A DNA stretch of 64,000 nucleotides from an uncultured Roseburia sp. Its GTDB lineage: Bacteria; Bacillota; Clostridia; Lachnospirales; Lachnospiraceae. The stretch spans positions 62,001-126,000 of the forward strand of contig CANRYS010000006.1 of NCBI GenBank assembly GCA_947644305.1, written 5' to 3'. The notes beneath the pieces were generated by a model. It worked only from the letters and a program-made list of their open reading frames with translations. It was not told the origin of the DNA and did not search any database. Both the position numbers and the translations under genes were made by a program. Below, in pieces: positions 61,581-64,000 of the stretch. Every line of letters begins with the position of its first letter. Within the stretch, counting starts at the first letter, position 1.

Positions 61581-62366
61581 TTACATAATAATCTTCTTCG
61601 GACATTTCTCCGCACATTTGCCACAGTTCTGGCATTTCTCGGGATCAATGACCGCCAGGTTGTTTTCCAGCGTAACCGCACCGAATTCACACTGTTTCAC
61701 GCAGAGTCCGCAGCCGATACATCCAGACTTACACACACTCATCACGTCTTTGCCCTTGTCGTGGGAATTACACTGTACCTGATATTTGGTGTCGTATGGC
61801 TCCAGGGAAATGACAGAATTCGGACAGGTGTCCACACATTTTCCGCAGGCCACACACTTTTCTTTATCCACCACAGCGATACCATCCTGGATCGAGAGCG
61901 CACCGAACTGACAGGCTGCCACACAAGAACCAAGTCCAAGACAGCCATAGGTACAAGACTTGTCGCCGCGCCCCGGTACCATTACCGCCTGGCGGCAGTC
62001 CTGGGCGCCGATGTAATTGTATTTCACAGAAGCCTGCTCGCAGGTTCCGGCACAGCGCACTTTGGCCACCATCTTCACAGCAGTTCCCGCCTCTACGCCG
62101 AGGATCGTTCCAATCTTTTCTGCCACCGGGGCTCCGCCTACAGGACAGCCGTTTACTTCCGCTGTACCAGCAACGATCGCCTCTGCCAGACCATCGCACC
62201 CCGGAAATCCGCATCCACCGCAGTTATTGCCCGGAAGGCATTCTCTAACCTGTTCTACCCGCTCATCCACTTCTACGGAGAAAAATTTTCCTGCCACTCC
62301 CAGAAGAAGACCGATGGCGATACCAAGCACTCCAAGGAGTACCACTGATATTATGATCGTATTCAT
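61581..62366 (-). CDS. rnfB: Rnf electron transport complex subunit B
   Basis: CLPGNNCGGCGFPGCDGLAEAI, ferredoxin motifs CVACGKCVDTCP and CQNCGKCAEKCP. Confidence 0.96.
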   Translation of the reverse strand: MNTIIISVVLLGVLGIAIGLLLGVAGKFFSVEVDERVEQVRECLPGNNCGGCGFPGCDGLAEAIVAGTAEVNGCPVGGAPVAEKIGTILGVEAGTAVKMVAKVRCAGTCEQASVKYNYIGAQDCRQAVMVPGRGDKSCTYGCLGLGSCVAACQFGALSIQDGIAVVDKEKCVACGKCVDTCPNSVISLEPYDTKYQVQCNSHDKGKDVMSVCKSGCIGCGLCVKQCEFGAVTLENNLAVIDPEKCQNCGKCAEKCPKKIIM

Positions 62367-62384
62367 ATGAGTGCCCTCCTTTTA

Positions 62385-62960
62385 TCAAAAGCCGACGCCG
62401 CCAAAGCCACAGAACGCAATCGCCATCAGACCAGCGGTGATCAGAACGATCGGTGTGCCTTTGAAGACCTCAGGAATATTACTGTTTTCAAGTTTCTCAC
62501 GAATACCTGCCATCAGAACAATGGCGATCAGGAATCCAATGGAGGCGCCAATACCGTTGATCACACTCTCCAGCACATTGTACTCGTTCTGTACGCTGAG
62601 AAGCGCCACACCGAGTACAGCACAGTTTGTAGTGATCAGAGGAAGGTACACACCCAGGGATTTGTAAAGCGCTGGCATCTTCTTTTTCAGCACCATCTCC
62701 ACAAACTGTACCAGGGCAGCGATCACGAGGATAAATACAATGGTATTCAGGTATTCCAGCTCAAAAGGTACCAGAAGATAATTATACAACAGACTGGTAC
62801 AAAGGGATGCAATGGTGATTACAAAAAGTACGGCACCACCCATTCCTGCCGCTGTCTCCACTTTCTTGCTGACGCCGAGGAACGGGCAGATACCCATAAA
62901 CTGGCTGAGCACAAAGTTGTTTACGAGAGCAGCGGTAAAGAGAATTGTAAATATACTCAT
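62385..62960 (-). CDS. rnfA: Rnf electron transport complex subunit A
   Basis: AALVNNFVLSQFMGICPFLGVSKKVETAAGMG, ITTNCAVLGVALL. Confidence 0.96.
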   Translation of the reverse strand: MSIFTILFTAALVNNFVLSQFMGICPFLGVSKKVETAAGMGGAVLFVITIASLCTSLLYNYLLVPFELEYLNTIVFILVIAALVQFVEMVLKKKMPALYKSLGVYLPLITTNCAVLGVALLSVQNEYNVLESVINGIGASIGFLIAIVLMAGIREKLENSNIPEVFKGTPIVLITAGLMAIAFCGFGGVGF

Positions 62961-63676
62961 TCTTTTTCATCCTCCTCTCTGCTGGCAGCCGCCTCCTCAG
63001 GAGCTTTTCCGCAGGTTTCCACATGACCTGCACAGGCTGCACAGTTACCGGTACAGGAGATCTCCTCTGCCTCCGGTGTATTGGTGGCGCATGGCATCTT
63101 CAGCTTGTTCTGAAGGGCGGTCAGCCCGGCAAGTACGAAAAATGCTCCTGGCGCCATAACGAACATTGCAATATGAAAATCATCGGGAATAAATTCAAAT
63201 CCGAAAACCGCACCACTTCCGAGAATCTCACGGAAAATACCGATGCAGGTAAGACCCAGGGTAAATCCAAGTCCCATGCCCACTCCGTCCAGCGCCGACA
63301 ACAGTACCGGGCTCTTCGAAGCATAAGCCTCCGCACGGCCAAGAATGATACAGTTTACCACGATCAGAGGAATGTATACACCCAGGGCGCTGTCCAAAAA
63401 TGGCAGATATGCCTTCAAAAGCAACTGTACGATCGTCACAAAGGACGCGATCACTACGATAAATGCCGGGATACGAACCCGATCTGGAATCACTTTACGA
63501 AGCGCCGAGATCATCATATTGGAGAGGATAAGCACTACAGTTGTAGACAATCCCATACCAATGGCGTTTACTGCACTGGATGTAACAGCAAGGGTCGGAC
63601 ACATTCCCAACATCATGACAAAGGTCGGGTTTTCTTTGATGATTCCGTTTTGAAGCCGTTCTGTGTATTTACTCAT
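62957..63676 (-). CDS. rnfE: Rnf electron transport complex subunit E with Cys-rich C-terminal tail
   Basis: NPTFVMMLGMCPTLAVTSSAVNAIGMG, IVVNCIILGRAEAYASK; tail ISCTGNCAACAGHVETCGK. Confidence 0.95.
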   Translation of the reverse strand: MSKYTERLQNGIIKENPTFVMMLGMCPTLAVTSSAVNAIGMGLSTTVVLILSNMMISALRKVIPDRVRIPAFIVVIASFVTIVQLLLKAYLPFLDSALGVYIPLIVVNCIILGRAEAYASKSPVLLSALDGVGMGLGFTLGLTCIGIFREILGSGAVFGFEFIPDDFHIAMFVMAPGAFFVLAGLTALQNKLKMPCATNTPEAEEISCTGNCAACAGHVETCGKAPEEAAASREEDEKE

Positions 63677-64000
63677 CCCTGAACACCCCCTTCCTTATCG
63701 TATAAGAGAATTCCTTTCACCGCGTTGGTGATGGCACGTGAGGTTACTGTCGCACCGGACATCGCCTCGATCTGCCCCTGAGGATCTTTCGGTGTCGTTC
63801 CCGATTTAAAATACATGGGCAGACTGTCCGAAGACGGGTACTGGATTCCCTTTTCAAAACTGAATTTCGACTTAAATTCATCACTGGTACAGTTGGCGCC
63901 AAGACCAGCCGTCTCCGACTGATTTGTAATCTCGATTCCTGTGACTACGCCGCCACAGACACCCATTACAAAGGAAATGCTTCCGCCATATCCTTTTTTC
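63673..64000 (-). CDS. rnfG: Rnf electron transport complex subunit G, partial (runs off window end)
   Basis: DPQGQIEAMSGATVTSRAITNAV FMN-binding motif; frame open to 64000 (KKGYGGSISFVMGVCGG). Confidence 0.92.
   Translation of the reverse strand, partial: KKGYGGSISFVMGVCGGVVTGIEITNQSETAGLGANCTSDEFKSKFSFEKGIQYPSSDSLPMYFKSGTTPKDPQGQIEAMSGATVTSRAITNAVKGILLYDKEGGVQG

Noticed and set aside
61539-62348. 269-aa + ORF opposite rnfB
   Set aside because: Antisense to RnfB with clear Fe-S motifs.

Overview
The window is a chromosomal segment that looks like a Firmicutes/Lachnospiraceae genome (inference from gene content). It has no rRNA, no convincing tRNA, no CRISPR array, and no integrase or transposase. 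About 60 genes are supported. They include yajC/tgt/rarA, a class A PBP, rfbB/rfbD, a MerR-methyltransferase fusion, a YgiQ radical SAM protein, an FGGY kinase, a UvrD-like helicase, gltX, xth, mutY, mscL, azlCD, a GntR/ABC operon, carB, sfsA, degV, a DUF3990-type gene pair, an XRE regulator with a 15-aa repeat tail, MATE, MCP, a large secreted GH97 enzyme, HD-GYP plus a repeat-bearing FapA/DUF342 protein, an orphan NeuB-like synthase, a complete F-type ATP synthase operon, the proC/rpiB/LMW-PTP-like/sua5/cwlD block and the rnfG-E-A-B end of an Rnf operon. The most interesting signals are: (1) a YwlE/LMW-PTP homologue that has lost Cys, Arg and Asp catalytic residues but keeps its sua5-rpiB synteny; (2) a family of 3'-end palindromes with a shared core, one of which contains the stop codon of its gene; (3) a modular multi-hairpin repeat found inside the atp operon (atpD/atpC) and at the mutY 3' end, together with tandem hairpins in other atp intercistronic gaps; (4) a Na+-type c-subunit signature close to Rnf; (5) a Cys-rich tail on RnfE; (6) Cys-ladder 15-aa repeats on an XRE regulator; (7) a MerR-type promoter with a 19-bp spacer upstream of the MerR-methyltransferase fusion. 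All calls come from reading the sequence and ORF track; no database search was run.
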